Source: Lachnospiraceae bacterium M18-1 (GTDB lineage Bacteria; Bacillota; Clostridia; Lachnospirales; Lachnospiraceae). Taken from it: a DNA stretch of 64,000 nucleotides. Shown here in pieces: positions 35,342 through 44,255 of the stretch (positions are counted from its first letter, which is position 1; each line of letters opens with the position of its first letter). The notes under the pieces are model-generated. The model saw only the letters and a program-made list of their open reading frames with translations, was not told where the DNA came from and did not search any database. Position numbers and translations under genes: made by a program. The stretch lies in NCBI GenBank assembly GCA_000403295.2, contig KE159609.1, positions 128,142-192,141 on the forward strand, written 5' to 3'.

Positions 35342-35740
35342 ATGAATATAAGAAAAAAGAATATCTGGATATGGCTGATTCCATTTCTTATTATGGCTCT
35401 TACGCTGATTTTATTTAAGGCAGTATTTTTGTTGGGTTATGTGCCAACAGAGTCCATGGAACCAACGTTGAAAAAAGACAGTTATATCGTTGGAACTCGG
35501 ATTTTCTCCAAACTTGAAATAGGCGATATCATTATTTTCCATCATGACGGGAAGCTTCTGGTCAAGCGCATTGCAGCGGAGGAGGGGGAAGCGATAGAGC
35601 ATAACGGAGTCGGTCTGATGGTACCGGAGGGGTGCTATTATGTTCTTGGAGACAATGCGGAGCATTCACTGGATTCGAGGTACTGGGAATATCCTTTTGT
35701 AAAGCAAAAGGATATTGTGGCGAGATTGATTTGGCCATAA
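35342..35740 (+). CDS. Signal peptidase I
   Basis: This 132-residue S26 peptidase has one N-terminal membrane helix (about 9-31), the nucleophile Ser38 in PTESMEPTL and the general base Lys75 in LLVKRIA. The GDNAEHSLDSR box is at the C-terminal side. It is short but has all catalytic boxes. GGAGG precedes the ATG at 35342. Carried by the element near the adhesin and other exported proteins, it may process them, which is an inference from context. Confidence 0.88.
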   Translation: MNIRKKNIWIWLIPFLIMALTLILFKAVFLLGYVPTESMEPTLKKDSYIVGTRIFSKLEIGDIIIFHHDGKLLVKRIAAEEGEAIEHNGVGLMVPEGCYYVLGDNAEHSLDSRYWEYPFVKQKDIVARLIWP

Positions 35741-35920
35741 GATTTTTTACTCCGCTTCATACGAAAACAGACATTATGAAATAGGCTGTATTTGAATTGG
35801 GTAGCAGTGTAGTTTTGACATTATAAATGAAAAAGAATAAATATGGGATATTACGAGGAACAATCTAGGAGCACATAGAAGATAATAGTAAGAAAAAAGC
35901 AGCCAACCGGCGTGGCCGCT

Positions 35921-36235
35921 TTACTTCTTGCTGTTCAGTTCCTTCATAATGCCGAGGAGATAAGCCATCGACTTGGGATCCAGTTTCTTTCCCTCTTCGA
36001 TAAATTCCTGCAGAGCCTCCGGATAAGGATTTCCTTCATCGAAGAACTCCCGCGGTGTTACGCCCAAATATTCGCAGATGTAAAAAAAGGATTGCATGGC
36101 TGGAAGTGACTTTTTATTTTCGATGTTATTGATGTAGTTGTTTGCCTGTCCCAATGACAATGACATGTCGCGTGCAGATACACCCTTTTGTAATCGCAGT
36201 TTTGCCAGCCGTTCCGGGACGAAATCTTCATACAT
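35921..36235 (-). CDS. XRE-family regulator
   Basis: This 104-residue protein, on the opposite strand to its neighbours, has an N-terminal helix-turn-helix (LRLQKGVSARDMSLSLGQANNYINNIENKKSLPAMQ) of the XRE type. The ATG at 36235 is chosen because GGGAGG lies just before it. It is divergent from the SLOG gene and may control the shared 150-base intergenic region. Upstream of its 3' end, 35741-35920 holds no feature I can support. Confidence 0.85.
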   Translation of the reverse strand: MYEDFVPERLAKLRLQKGVSARDMSLSLGQANNYINNIENKKSLPAMQSFFYICEYLGVTPREFFDEGNPYPEALQEFIEEGKKLDPKSMAYLLGIMKELNSKK

Positions 36236-36312
36236 TGCCTTTACCTCCCATTCTCTAATAGATTGTACCTCACATATATGATTTATTCGCAAAAATAAAA
36301 GGGGTGTTTACG

Positions 36313-36341
36313 TTGACCTAAAAAAATAAATCTATTATAAT
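36313..36341 (+). promoter_or_regulatory. Promoter of the SLOG gene
   Basis: TTGACC (36313-36318) and TATAAT (36336-36341) are separated by 17 bases, in the divergent region between the XRE and SLOG genes. Confidence 0.7.
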
Positions 36342-36384
36342 TAGGTAAAATGAAAAAATAAAACTATCGAACGAGGGAGATACA

Positions 36385-36900
36385 ATGAAAGGAAAGACAT
36401 GTTGTATTACCGGACATAGGGATGTGCCTGATAAAGAGATTAACAGCATAAAGAAGGCTCTGCATCAGGAAATAAAAAAAGCAGTGAAGGACGGATTCAC
36501 TGTCTTTCTGTCTGGTTTTGCAGATGGTGTGGATCAATATTTTGCTGAGATTGTTTTGGAACTGCAGAAAGAAAACAGGAACTTAAAACTGATTGCAGTG
36601 CTTCCATACCGTGGCCGTGTGAAAGGCTTGAATCACAGGGTACAAACAAGAGCTTTGCTGAGTGCCTGCTCTGAGATGGTGGTAATTCAAGAGGAATATC
36701 AGCCCAACGTCTACTTACAGCGCAATCGGTATTTGGTCGAGCATTCAGACCGCGTGATTGCTGTGTACGATGGGAGGGAGAAAGGCGGTACGGTGAAAAC
36801 AATCCGTTTTGCACACCGCCTCCAGAAAGAATTGCGTGAAATTCCGGTAGGACTAAACTTGGACAAAAACAGGATAAATCTTGGACACAATAATGTATAA
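36385..36900 (+). CDS. SLOG-domain protein (DUF1273/YpsA-like)
   Basis: This 171-residue Rossmann-type protein has the N-terminal CCITGHRDVP motif and a central FLSGFADGVDQYFAEIV block, as in SLOG-family proteins related to DprA and YpsA. SLOG domains bind nucleotides or nucleotide-derived ligands, and some act in DNA uptake or defence. It is transcribed divergently from an XRE regulator. The specific ligand and role are unknown. Confidence 0.8.
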   Translation: MKGKTCCITGHRDVPDKEINSIKKALHQEIKKAVKDGFTVFLSGFADGVDQYFAEIVLELQKENRNLKLIAVLPYRGRVKGLNHRVQTRALLSACSEMVVIQEEYQPNVYLQRNRYLVEHSDRVIAVYDGREKGGTVKTIRFAHRLQKELREIPVGLNLDKNRINLGHNNV

Positions 36901-36987
36901 AAAGAGTGGAGCTGCAGGCAGTTCCATGATATAATAAAACCTTTAAAAATGAAAATTGTCTGAAAAATGATGGAATGGAGGTCATTC

Positions 36988-37335
36988 ATGAAAAAATGGT
37001 ATGACGAAGAATACGAATTTGAAATTGAGGTAACAGGGTTTCTTCGTGGTGATCACACAGAGCGGTATTGCCGAAACGGAGAGGAAGTCGGAGATAAATA
37101 CACCTGTACTTATGGATGCCCTGTAAATGCGGATGGGCAAGGAATTTGTTCTAAGGTAATGATAATGCTTTTTCCTATTATGGAGGCAGTCAGAAGCGGC
37201 GGGGATTTAGAAAACATTGGCGGCAGCGGTAAATACTGCAAGGAAATCGTATGCCCGGATGGATGTGTGATGTTCCGCTTGACAGCGCAAAAACTTGGAA
37301 ATGAGAACTTCTTTAAAGGAAAGTTTTTTGATTAG
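36988..37335 (+). CDS. TIGR04076-family protein
   Basis: This 115-residue protein has several Cys residues (YTCTYGCPVNADGQGICSK and CKEIVCPDGCVMFRL) and resembles the TIGR04076 family of small Clostridial proteins. The ATG at 36988 follows GGAGG. Metal binding is possible, and the function is unknown. It starts a long run of small co-directional cargo genes. Confidence 0.65.
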   Translation: MKKWYDEEYEFEIEVTGFLRGDHTERYCRNGEEVGDKYTCTYGCPVNADGQGICSKVMIMLFPIMEAVRSGGDLENIGGSGKYCKEIVCPDGCVMFRLTAQKLGNENFFKGKFFD

Positions 37336-37362
37336 AAAAAGATAAAAGAAGGGAAATCGGAT

Positions 37363-37776
37363 ATGCTTGATAAAATACCAAATATTGACGATATGATTGC
37401 CTTGGTCGGACAGTCTTTATATGACGTGTGGCAAAAGCTATGCTCTGCGATTGACGAGCAATACGATATGGACTGCATTTGGAACAGCGGCGGTAAGGCA
37501 TGGACCTATGAATACAAATACCGCAGGGGCGGAAAAACACTCTGCGCCTTATACGCAAGAGAGAACTGCATTGGTTTTATGGTAATCTTGGGAAAGGACG
37601 AGCGGGCAAGATTTGAAGCCGATCGAAGTGAGTATTCTGAAAGTGTTCAAAATGTTTACGATGACTCAAAAACCTATCATGATGGGAAATGGCTGATGTT
37701 TGAGCCTGTTGATACATCTTTGTTTGGAGACTTCATGCAGCTATTAGCCATTAAGAGAAGACCGAACAGGAAATAG
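37363..37776 (+). CDS. DUF3788 family protein, copy 1
   Basis: This 137-residue soluble protein matches the DUF3788 pattern (WNSGGKAWTYEYKYRRGGKTLCALY, then a C-terminal YHDGKWLMFEP block). A paralogue lies at 38958-39380. Its function is unknown. An AAGGG ribosome site precedes the ATG. Confidence 0.7.
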   Translation: MLDKIPNIDDMIALVGQSLYDVWQKLCSAIDEQYDMDCIWNSGGKAWTYEYKYRRGGKTLCALYARENCIGFMVILGKDERARFEADRSEYSESVQNVYDDSKTYHDGKWLMFEPVDTSLFGDFMQLLAIKRRPNRK

Positions 37777-37952
37777 AAGTCCGTGGAGGAGAAGATGGCG
37801 AAAAAAGATACACAATAAAGGTTGCTGACAGCTGCGAGAACAGAGACTTAACAGATAGTATGGTGATTGGCACATCGGCGATCACAAATGTGGAAATGAG
37901 TAGCCTTTCAATTTCACCATACGCAGATGGATGGTGTTCATCATGCGGGTAG
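37776..37952 (+). pseudogene. Orphan C-terminal gene fragment
   Basis: An open frame of 58 codons without a credible start runs from the previous stop to TAG at 37952. Its product begins EVRGGEDGEKRYTIKVADSC and ends PYADGWCSSCG. It reads like the end of a lost gene, but the family is not recognised and it could be chance. Confidence 0.3.
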
Positions 37953-38034
37953 GTTTTTAACAAACCTGCAAAATGAAATCAATGGATTGAAATAGAGAAA
38001 TCCGTATTACATATTGGATTTAAGGAGGATAAAA

Positions 38035-38403
38035 ATGAAAAGGGAATTAGGAATCGCTCGTTGCGGATTAGCTTGTTGTTTGTGTTCAGAAAACTGTTCC
38101 GGCTGCAATTCAGGAGAATGTCCGGACAGGGAATGGTGCGAAAACAGGAAATGTTCTCTTTCCAAAAGTATAGGGCATTGTTATGAATGCGAAGAGGAAT
38201 GCAGAAAAGGCTTGTTAGCTAAAATCAAGCCCTATGGATTCACAGAATTTGTGAAAAAATATGGTGAGAAAGAGTTATTGGATTGTCTTGAACGAAATGA
38301 GGCAAACGGAATTGTCTATCATCGTAACGGTATAATGGGTGATTATGATGATTTTAATGATGTTGAAAAGCTTATGGATTTTATAAAAACAGGAGAAAGA
38401 TAA
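38035..38403 (+). CDS. DUF3795 Cys-rich protein, copy 1
   Basis: This 122-residue protein has a Cys-rich N-terminus (ARCGLACCLCSENCSGCNSGECPD, then CYECEEEC) typical of DUF3795. Metal or iron-sulphur binding is likely from the Cys pattern. The ATG at 38035 follows AAGGAGG. Related genes occur at 40674 and, broken, at 46220. Confidence 0.75.
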   Translation: MKRELGIARCGLACCLCSENCSGCNSGECPDREWCENRKCSLSKSIGHCYECEEECRKGLLAKIKPYGFTEFVKKYGEKELLDCLERNEANGIVYHRNGIMGDYDDFNDVEKLMDFIKTGER

Positions 38404-38461
38404 TGTCCGATTTATCGGATAAACCTTATTAGTCATCAGCAGTTAGAAGGAGAATATGTTT

Positions 38462-38896
38462 ATGAGTGAAAAATTCCCACAAGAAGCGAAAAAGATAATG
38501 GATGAAAGATTTGGGCACGATACCTTACTGTCACTTGCCACTACGGATCAAAACATCCCGTATGTGAGAACGGTGAATGCTTATTATGAGGATGGCTGTT
38601 TTTATATCATCACATACGCTGCCTCCAACAAGATGAAGCAGATAGGTAATAACCCCATAGTAGCGGTGGCCGGCGAATGGTTCACGGCGCATGGCAAAGG
38701 GATAAACCTTGGGTGGTTCTGCAAAAAGGAAAACCATGAAATGGCCCAAAAGCTGAGACAGGCATTCAGCGAATGGATTGATAACGGACACAATAATTTT
38801 GATGATGAAAATACGATCATCTTATGTGTTCAATTAACAGAGGGAATTCTTTTCTCTCATGGCACGAGATATGACATAGATTTCGCTGGTAACTGA
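38462..38896 (+). CDS. Pyridoxamine 5'-phosphate oxidase family protein
   Basis: This 144-residue protein has the split-barrel flavin-binding pattern (LLSLATTDQNIPYVRTVNAYYEDGCFYIIT and NPIVAVAGEWF). Such proteins bind FMN or related cofactors and reduce various substrates. The ATG at 38462 is used because GAAGGAG is 9 bases upstream. The substrate is unknown. Confidence 0.78.
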   Translation: MSEKFPQEAKKIMDERFGHDTLLSLATTDQNIPYVRTVNAYYEDGCFYIITYAASNKMKQIGNNPIVAVAGEWFTAHGKGINLGWFCKKENHEMAQKLRQAFSEWIDNGHNNFDDENTIILCVQLTEGILFSHGTRYDIDFAGN

Positions 38897-38957
38897 TTGC
38901 AACCTGCAGAAGCCATGTCTGTGCTATTGTAATTGGAAAGGGGGACTGTGAATCAGT

Positions 38958-39380
38958 ATGTTGGATTTGAAGGATATAAATTATATGCCAGATATATTTG
39001 AAATAAGTGATTACATTGGTAATCCGCTGTTTGATCAGTTTTGTGAATTTATGGATAGAGAATATAAAGCATTGCGTAAAATTGAATACAGCAAGGACGT
39101 TTGGGCCCGCGGATGGAATATAAAGTTGAGAAAAGCAGGAAAATCTTTATGTGTAATCTATCCCAAAGAGAATTACTTCACTGTGCTGGTGGTTATCGGC
39201 AATAAGGAGAAAGAAAAGGTCGAAGGAATATTGTCTCAATTATCTAATGAGGTGCAGACAATCTACCGTGAAACAAAAGAAGGCAACGGACAAAGGTGGC
39301 TTATGATTGAACTGCATTCAAATGATTGTATATATCAGGACACCTTGAAACTGATTCGCATTCGCAGAGAGAGCAAATAA
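38958..39380 (+). CDS. DUF3788 family protein, copy 2
   Basis: This 140-residue protein is related to the one at 37363-37776 (WARGWNIKLRKAGKSLCVIYPKENYFTVLVVIG and a C-terminal GQRWLMIEL). The two copies are clearly diverged, so this is not a recent duplication. Function unknown. Confidence 0.7.
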   Translation: MLDLKDINYMPDIFEISDYIGNPLFDQFCEFMDREYKALRKIEYSKDVWARGWNIKLRKAGKSLCVIYPKENYFTVLVVIGNKEKEKVEGILSQLSNEVQTIYRETKEGNGQRWLMIELHSNDCIYQDTLKLIRIRRESK

Positions 39381-39410
39381 AAAAACAGAATCATTGAGGG
39401 AGGTGTCTCT

Positions 39411-40016
39411 ATGACAGAGTTAGAAAAATGTATGGCCGGCGAATTATATAATTGTCATGATGAAATCTTTCTGCAATATAAGAAGCAGACAAAAGAGCTG
39501 CTTGACATTTATAACAGACTGACCTATGACCAGAAAGAAGAGAGGAAAGGGATTTTACATAAGCTGCTCGGTGGGATTGGAACAAACGTTTCGGTAGGGG
39601 CGCCATTCCTGTGTGATTATGGGTGTAATATTATTATCGGCAGCAATGTGTCGATCAATATGAACTGCTCCTTTATCGACTGCAATCAGATAAAAATCGG
39701 AAATAACGTTATGATTGCTTCCAATGTGCAGATTTATACGGCAACGCATCCCGTGGAACTGGCAGAACGCCTGACACCAGACTGGACCCCGGAGAGCGGA
39801 AAGCACTTTTGCCAGGTATATGCACTGCCCGTTGAGATCGGGGACGGGTGCTGGATCGGCGGTGGCGTCATCATACTCCCCGGGACTAAAATCGGTGCTG
39901 GCAGTGTGATTGGAGCAGGCAGCGTTGTTACCCGAGATATCCCTCCAAATTGTGTGGCGGTCGGAAATCCATGCAGAGTGATTCGCAGAATTAACGGGGA
40001 ACCAAAGCATGATTAA
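39411..40016 (+). CDS. Sugar O-acetyltransferase, LacA/Maa type
   Basis: This 201-residue left-handed beta-helix acetyltransferase has an N-terminal maltose-acetyltransferase segment (about 5-60) and hexapeptide repeats (VSINMNCSFIDCNQIKIGNNVMIASNVQIYTATHPVE, GDGCWIGGGVIILPGTKIGAGSVIGAGSVV). The catalytic His is in TATHP. It transfers acetyl from acetyl-CoA to a sugar or similar hydroxyl. GGGAGG precedes the ATG. It overlaps the HAD gene by 8 bases. Confidence 0.88.
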   Translation: MTELEKCMAGELYNCHDEIFLQYKKQTKELLDIYNRLTYDQKEERKGILHKLLGGIGTNVSVGAPFLCDYGCNIIIGSNVSINMNCSFIDCNQIKIGNNVMIASNVQIYTATHPVELAERLTPDWTPESGKHFCQVYALPVEIGDGCWIGGGVIILPGTKIGAGSVIGAGSVVTRDIPPNCVAVGNPCRVIRRINGEPKHD

Positions 40017-40677
40017 ATTGGTGGCATTTGACTTGGATGGGACAATCGGAGATACGATACCAATGTGTATAAAGGCATTCAGACAGGCAGTATCCCCTTA
40101 TGCAGGGCATTTGCTGACAGACAGGGAGGTTGTTGAAACCTTTGGATTGAACGAGATTGGAATGATAAAATCCATCGTTCCAGAGAAATGGAAGCAGGCG
40201 TTATGTGATTTCTATTTTCTATATGAAAAACTGCATCATGAATGCTCCGAGCCTTATGAAGGCATCCCGGATTTGATTGCCGCTCTGCGGGCAAAAGGAT
40301 TTATCCTGGCACTGATAACGGGAAAGGGCGAAAGAAGCTGCCGGATTACTTTGAATGAGTTTGGGATGGAACATGATTTTGACGAAATCCTGACGGGCAG
40401 TGAACATGAAAATGTTAAGGCGCAGTCATTGAAGCTGCTGCTAAAAAAATATGATTTGCTTCCCGCGCAATGTCTATATATAGGGGATGCGGTTTCAGAT
40501 GTGTCTGAGGCCGGAAAAGCCGGGGTCATATGCTTGTCTGCTTTGTGGGGAACAACTGCAAAGGCAGAAGAATTGAAAAGCATCAATGCCGATTATATTT
40601 TTGAAACGGTTGGAGAATTAAAAAATTACTTGATGAAAAATACAAACCATGAACCGGAGGAGGTGTCAATACCATGA
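40009..40677 (+). CDS. HAD-family phosphatase
   Basis: This 222-residue HAD hydrolase has motif I FDLDGTIGDT with the nucleophile Asp near residue 8. Motif II (LALITGKGE), the Lys region and motif III (YIGDAVSDVSEA) follow. It resembles phosphoglycolate phosphatase-type enzymes. It overlaps both neighbours, so it is probably translated with the acetyltransferase. The substrate is unknown. Confidence 0.88.
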   Translation: MIKLVAFDLDGTIGDTIPMCIKAFRQAVSPYAGHLLTDREVVETFGLNEIGMIKSIVPEKWKQALCDFYFLYEKLHHECSEPYEGIPDLIAALRAKGFILALITGKGERSCRITLNEFGMEHDFDEILTGSEHENVKAQSLKLLLKKYDLLPAQCLYIGDAVSDVSEAGKAGVICLSALWGTTAKAEELKSINADYIFETVGELKNYLMKNTNHEPEEVSIP

Positions 40678-41222
40678 AAGGATTTAACCGACAAAATCAA
40701 TTATTTTCCCTTTGTGGCTTGAACTGTGGGCTTTGCCCCATGTTTTTGAATAAATATTGCCCCGGCTGCGGGGGCGGCGAGGGAAATCAGTCCTGTAAAA
40801 TTGCAAGATGCAGCATGGAGCATAACGGTGTGGAATACTGCTTTCAGTGTGATGAATACCCTTGTCCAAAATATGAGCATATTGACGACTATGATTCTTT
40901 TATAACGCATGGAAACCGAAAAGTTGATATGAAAAAGGCCCATCAGATTGGAATGGAAGCCTATAACGCAGAGCAGGAAGAAAAGGCACGTATCCTGGAC
41001 ATTCTACTTGCCGACTACAATGACGGGAGGAAAAAGACGCTGTTCTGTGTGGCAGTCAATCTGCTGGATCTGCAAGACCTGCAGGCGGTACTCAGACAAA
41101 TTGAGAACAGAGCTGATTTGGATACACTGACGCTCAAAGAAAAAAGCGCTTTTGCCGCAGGACTGCTTCAGGAAGCGGCAGCAAAGAACAATATTGAGTT
41201 GAAGTTGCGAAAGAAAAAGTGA
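40674..41222 (+). CDS. DUF3795 Cys-rich protein, copy 2
   Basis: This 182-residue protein has the DUF3795 Cys pattern (SLCGLNCGLCPMFLNKYCPGCGGG, then CSMEHNGVEYCFQCDEYPC). GGAGGAGG lies upstream of the ATG and the gene overlaps the HAD stop by four bases. It is longer than copy 1. Function unknown; a metal-binding role is plausible. The 144 bases after it hold no clear feature. Confidence 0.75.
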   Translation: MKGFNRQNQLFSLCGLNCGLCPMFLNKYCPGCGGGEGNQSCKIARCSMEHNGVEYCFQCDEYPCPKYEHIDDYDSFITHGNRKVDMKKAHQIGMEAYNAEQEEKARILDILLADYNDGRKKTLFCVAVNLLDLQDLQAVLRQIENRADLDTLTLKEKSAFAAGLLQEAAAKNNIELKLRKKK

Positions 41223-41366
41223 GGACTTCAATACTGCAATTATTTAATAAAGTATTGAAAAGGATAGAGAATATAGATAAATGAACGTAATAAACGCCCC
41301 TTTGCAGAAAAACAAGTGATGTTCTGCAAAGGAAATCAGATATTAATTATGGAGGTATGCTTGTAA

Positions 41367-42128
41367 ATGGATAAATGGTTCACGATTGACCAGATTGATG
41401 AAGATACATATATTATCAGCGAATACCGGCATTGGGAGGAGACGCATTGCTATCTTTTAAATGGCTCCAGCCGCAGCTTATTGATTGATACGGGTTTGGG
41501 AATCTGCAATATTTATGATGAAGTAATGAAATTGACAAATAAGCCTATTACGGCCGTGGCTACCCATATTCATTGGGATCATATTGGTGGCCATAAATAT
41601 TTTCCGGACTTTTATGCCCATGCGGAAGAATTGAGCTGGCTGAACGGTGAGTTTCCGTTGACAATAGAAACAATCAGAGAGATGGTGGCAGACCGCTGCG
41701 ATTTACCAGACGGTTACGATACAGGCACTTATGAGTTTTTCCAAGGGACGCCAACAAAGGTACTGGAGGATGGAGAGAACATTGAATTAGGTGGACGGAA
41801 TATACAGGTATTGCATACTCCCGGCCATGCTCCGGGGCATATGTGTTTCTGGGAATCAGACAGAGGTTATCTGTTTACCGGAGACTTGGTTTACAAGGAC
41901 ACTTTATTTGCCTATTATCCGTCAACAGACCCGGACGCATACCTTGCTTCTCTTGAAAAGATTTCGGAGCTACCAGTTAAAAAGGTTTTTCCTGCGCATC
42001 ATAGTTTGGATATTCAGCCGGAGATTTTAAGCAGAATGAGAAATGCGTTCAGGTTGTTACGGGAAGATGGTAAATTACATCACGGCAGCGGTACATTTGA
42101 CTATGGAGATTGGGCAGTATGGTTATAA
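41367..42128 (+). CDS. Metallo-beta-lactamase-fold hydrolase
   Basis: This 253-residue MBL-fold protein has the metal motif THIHWDHIGGH. A later His (HTPGHAPGH), an Asp (FTGDLVY) and a His (FPAHHSLD) complete the binuclear site. It belongs to the broad glyoxalase-II-like group and is not necessarily an antibiotic hydrolase. GGAGG precedes the ATG. Confidence 0.87.
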   Translation: MDKWFTIDQIDEDTYIISEYRHWEETHCYLLNGSSRSLLIDTGLGICNIYDEVMKLTNKPITAVATHIHWDHIGGHKYFPDFYAHAEELSWLNGEFPLTIETIREMVADRCDLPDGYDTGTYEFFQGTPTKVLEDGENIELGGRNIQVLHTPGHAPGHMCFWESDRGYLFTGDLVYKDTLFAYYPSTDPDAYLASLEKISELPVKKVFPAHHSLDIQPEILSRMRNAFRLLREDGKLHHGSGTFDYGDWAVWL

Positions 42129-42225
42129 AGAGAAGGAAGCAGTATAATTTCATTTAGTTGTGTGCTATACAAAAGGCTTTATCAGAACTAAAGAACAGAG
42201 AAAGAGGCTTGAAAGGAGCATTTCT

Positions 42226-42690
42226 ATGAAGTATGTATGTACAGTTATATCGGTAGCAGATATTAGCGCCGCAAGAAAGTTTTATGAGGAACTGTTCGGG
42301 CTAGAGGTCTATCAGGATTACGGAAAGAATATCGCTTTTACCTGCGGATTGGCATTACAGCAGGATTTTGACTGGCTGGTGAGTATACCGAAGGAAAAGG
42401 TACTGAAGAAATCTAACAATGCAGAAGTCGTCTTTGAGGAACAGGACTTTGACGGTTTTTTGAACAGGCTAAAAGAATATCCTGAGATTGAATATCTGGG
42501 AGAAGTCATTGAGCACAGCTGGGGACAGCGCGTAATTCGGTTCTACGATCTGGACGAGCATCTCATAGAGGTTGGCGAGGATATGAAGATGGTGATAAAA
42601 CGGTTTCTTGCTTCCGGTATGTCTATGGAAGAAGTTTCTGCGAAAATGGACGTATCTATTGAGGATTTAACAAAACTTCTGAATAGTTAA
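42226..42690 (+). CDS. VOC-family (glyoxalase/bleomycin-resistance fold) protein
   Basis: This 154-residue VOC protein begins MKYVCTVISVADISAARKFYEELFG, with the metal-binding Glu region near EHLIEVGEDM. A helical extension of about 40 residues (MEEVSAKMDVSIEDLTKLL) follows. The ATG at 42226 is preceded by AAAGGAG. The substrate is unknown. A fragment of a related C-terminus lies at 45309-45368. Confidence 0.8.
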   Translation: MKYVCTVISVADISAARKFYEELFGLEVYQDYGKNIAFTCGLALQQDFDWLVSIPKEKVLKKSNNAEVVFEEQDFDGFLNRLKEYPEIEYLGEVIEHSWGQRVIRFYDLDEHLIEVGEDMKMVIKRFLASGMSMEEVSAKMDVSIEDLTKLLNS

Positions 42691-42799
42691 TGTGCAGTGG
42701 ACATATAAACAAATTGCGATTTGTCTAAATAAATCAAGATAGATTCATTGATACTATGTATATTGGATATGGATATAATTAGATGGTGGCTATAGCAAA

Positions 42800-43699
42800 A
42801 TGAGAGAAATAGAAACGATACAGAAAATACAGGACTATATACGCATACATCATAAAGATGATAATTTCAATACAAATGATGTTTGTTCTAAGATTGGGTA
42901 TTCAAGGAGACAAGTTGACAGGCTTTTCAAGAAGTATCTGAACAAAACACTACAAGAGTATGTTAATGCAGTTTGTTTAACGGAAAGCGCAAATGAATTA
43001 CTGAATACAAAAAAAACAATTTTGGAAGTTGCATTGAACAGTCATTATGAAACACACGAGGGATTTTCGCGTTCCTTTTGTAAAAAATTTCATATCACTC
43101 CCTCTGTATATCGTGAGAAAAAAACTGCTATTCCATTATTCATACAATATCCGATTAGTCACTATTTTGCTTTGCTTAAACATAAGGAGGAATTATTTAT
43201 GGGTAATGATTTAAGTTTTTGTATGATTACTGTCAAAGAACGTGAGAGAAGAAAGTTGATTTATCTCCCATCACATCATGCACAAGATTATTTTTCGTAT
43301 TGCGAAGAAGTTGGTTGTGAATGGGAAGGTTTGCTAAATAGTATTCCAGAAAAATTTGAACCTGCTGCTTTGATTGAATTACCAGACAAATTAGTCGAAA
43401 ATGGTTTTTCAAAGATAGCAGCAGGCGTTGAAGTGCCATTAGATTATGACAAAGAACTTCCAGGAATATATAAAACAGTGGAACTTCCAGAATGTATCAT
43501 GCTTTATTTTCAAAGTGAACCATACGAGAATGAAGAGGACTTCTGTAAGGCGATTGAGATCACATATGCAGCGATAGGAAAATATAATCCTGCCTTATAT
43601 GGATATAAATTCGCATATGATATAGCTCCAAGTTTTAACTTCGGCGCAGATGCAAGTACAGGAGCAAGGATAGCTGTTCCGGCACTACTAACGGATTGA
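42800..43699 (+). CDS. AraC-type regulator with GyrI-like effector domain
   Basis: This 299-residue protein has an N-terminal AraC/XylS double helix-turn-helix (about 5-105; CSKIGYSRRQVDRLFKKYL and ALNSHYETHEGFSRSFCKKFHITPSVYR). A C-terminal GyrI/SOUL-like small-molecule-binding domain (about 135-299) follows, as in Rob/BmrR-type sensors. It may sense cytotoxic compounds. The ribosome site is weak. Base composition is distinctly AT-rich, unlike the transfer genes. Confidence 0.82.
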   Translation: MREIETIQKIQDYIRIHHKDDNFNTNDVCSKIGYSRRQVDRLFKKYLNKTLQEYVNAVCLTESANELLNTKKTILEVALNSHYETHEGFSRSFCKKFHITPSVYREKKTAIPLFIQYPISHYFALLKHKEELFMGNDLSFCMITVKERERRKLIYLPSHHAQDYFSYCEEVGCEWEGLLNSIPEKFEPAALIELPDKLVENGFSKIAAGVEVPLDYDKELPGIYKTVELPECIMLYFQSEPYENEEDFCKAIEITYAAIGKYNPALYGYKFAYDIAPSFNFGADASTGARIAVPALLTD

Positions 43700-43788
43700 A
43701 TAGCTATAAATTCTAATTTGAACGAATTTAATAAATCCTAGTTTATTGAATTGAGAAAATCGGAAGTTGCAGAGGGAGTGAAATTGAA

Positions 43789-44226
43789 ATGTGCATGGAA
43801 TGTTATATTGATGAAAACAGAATAACACCACTATTAAATCCATTGGATTGTTTAGCAAACCACTCACAATACATTTGTGGGACTTGTGGGCGGTGTATTT
43901 GTATTGAACATGACCCCAAGCGTGGATTGCAACGGTGGAATTTCCCTTTTAGGTCGTTAGAAATTGCGAAATTATATTTGCGTACTGCTGATTACAGTAT
44001 GAAAAAGCCATGTGGTATTTATGAGATGAAAAGTGAAAATGGCAGACTTTCATACAAAATCTTTGCGGACAGCGAGGCTCTGCAATTATACTTAAAAAAG
44101 AACAATGGAAAAACTTATGAAACAATGAAACCTATTTTCATTGTTGAAGAATACAAAGAATACGCAAATACGCAGATAAGAAAATTAACGTCTGATGAAA
44201 TACAGAAATATATGTCAGAGCGATAA
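43789..44226 (+). CDS. Hypothetical Cys-containing protein
   Basis: This 145-residue protein has an N-terminal Cys/His cluster (MCMECYIDENR, YICGTCGRCICIEHD) likely to bind zinc. The C-terminal part (about 75-145) is mixed alpha/beta. The family is not recognised. AGGGAGTG lies upstream of the ATG. AT-rich, like its neighbours. Confidence 0.6.
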   Translation: MCMECYIDENRITPLLNPLDCLANHSQYICGTCGRCICIEHDPKRGLQRWNFPFRSLEIAKLYLRTADYSMKKPCGIYEMKSENGRLSYKIFADSEALQLYLKKNNGKTYETMKPIFIVEEYKEYANTQIRKLTSDEIQKYMSER

Positions 44227-44255
44227 ATTAGAATTTGATAAAGGAGTGTGATTGT

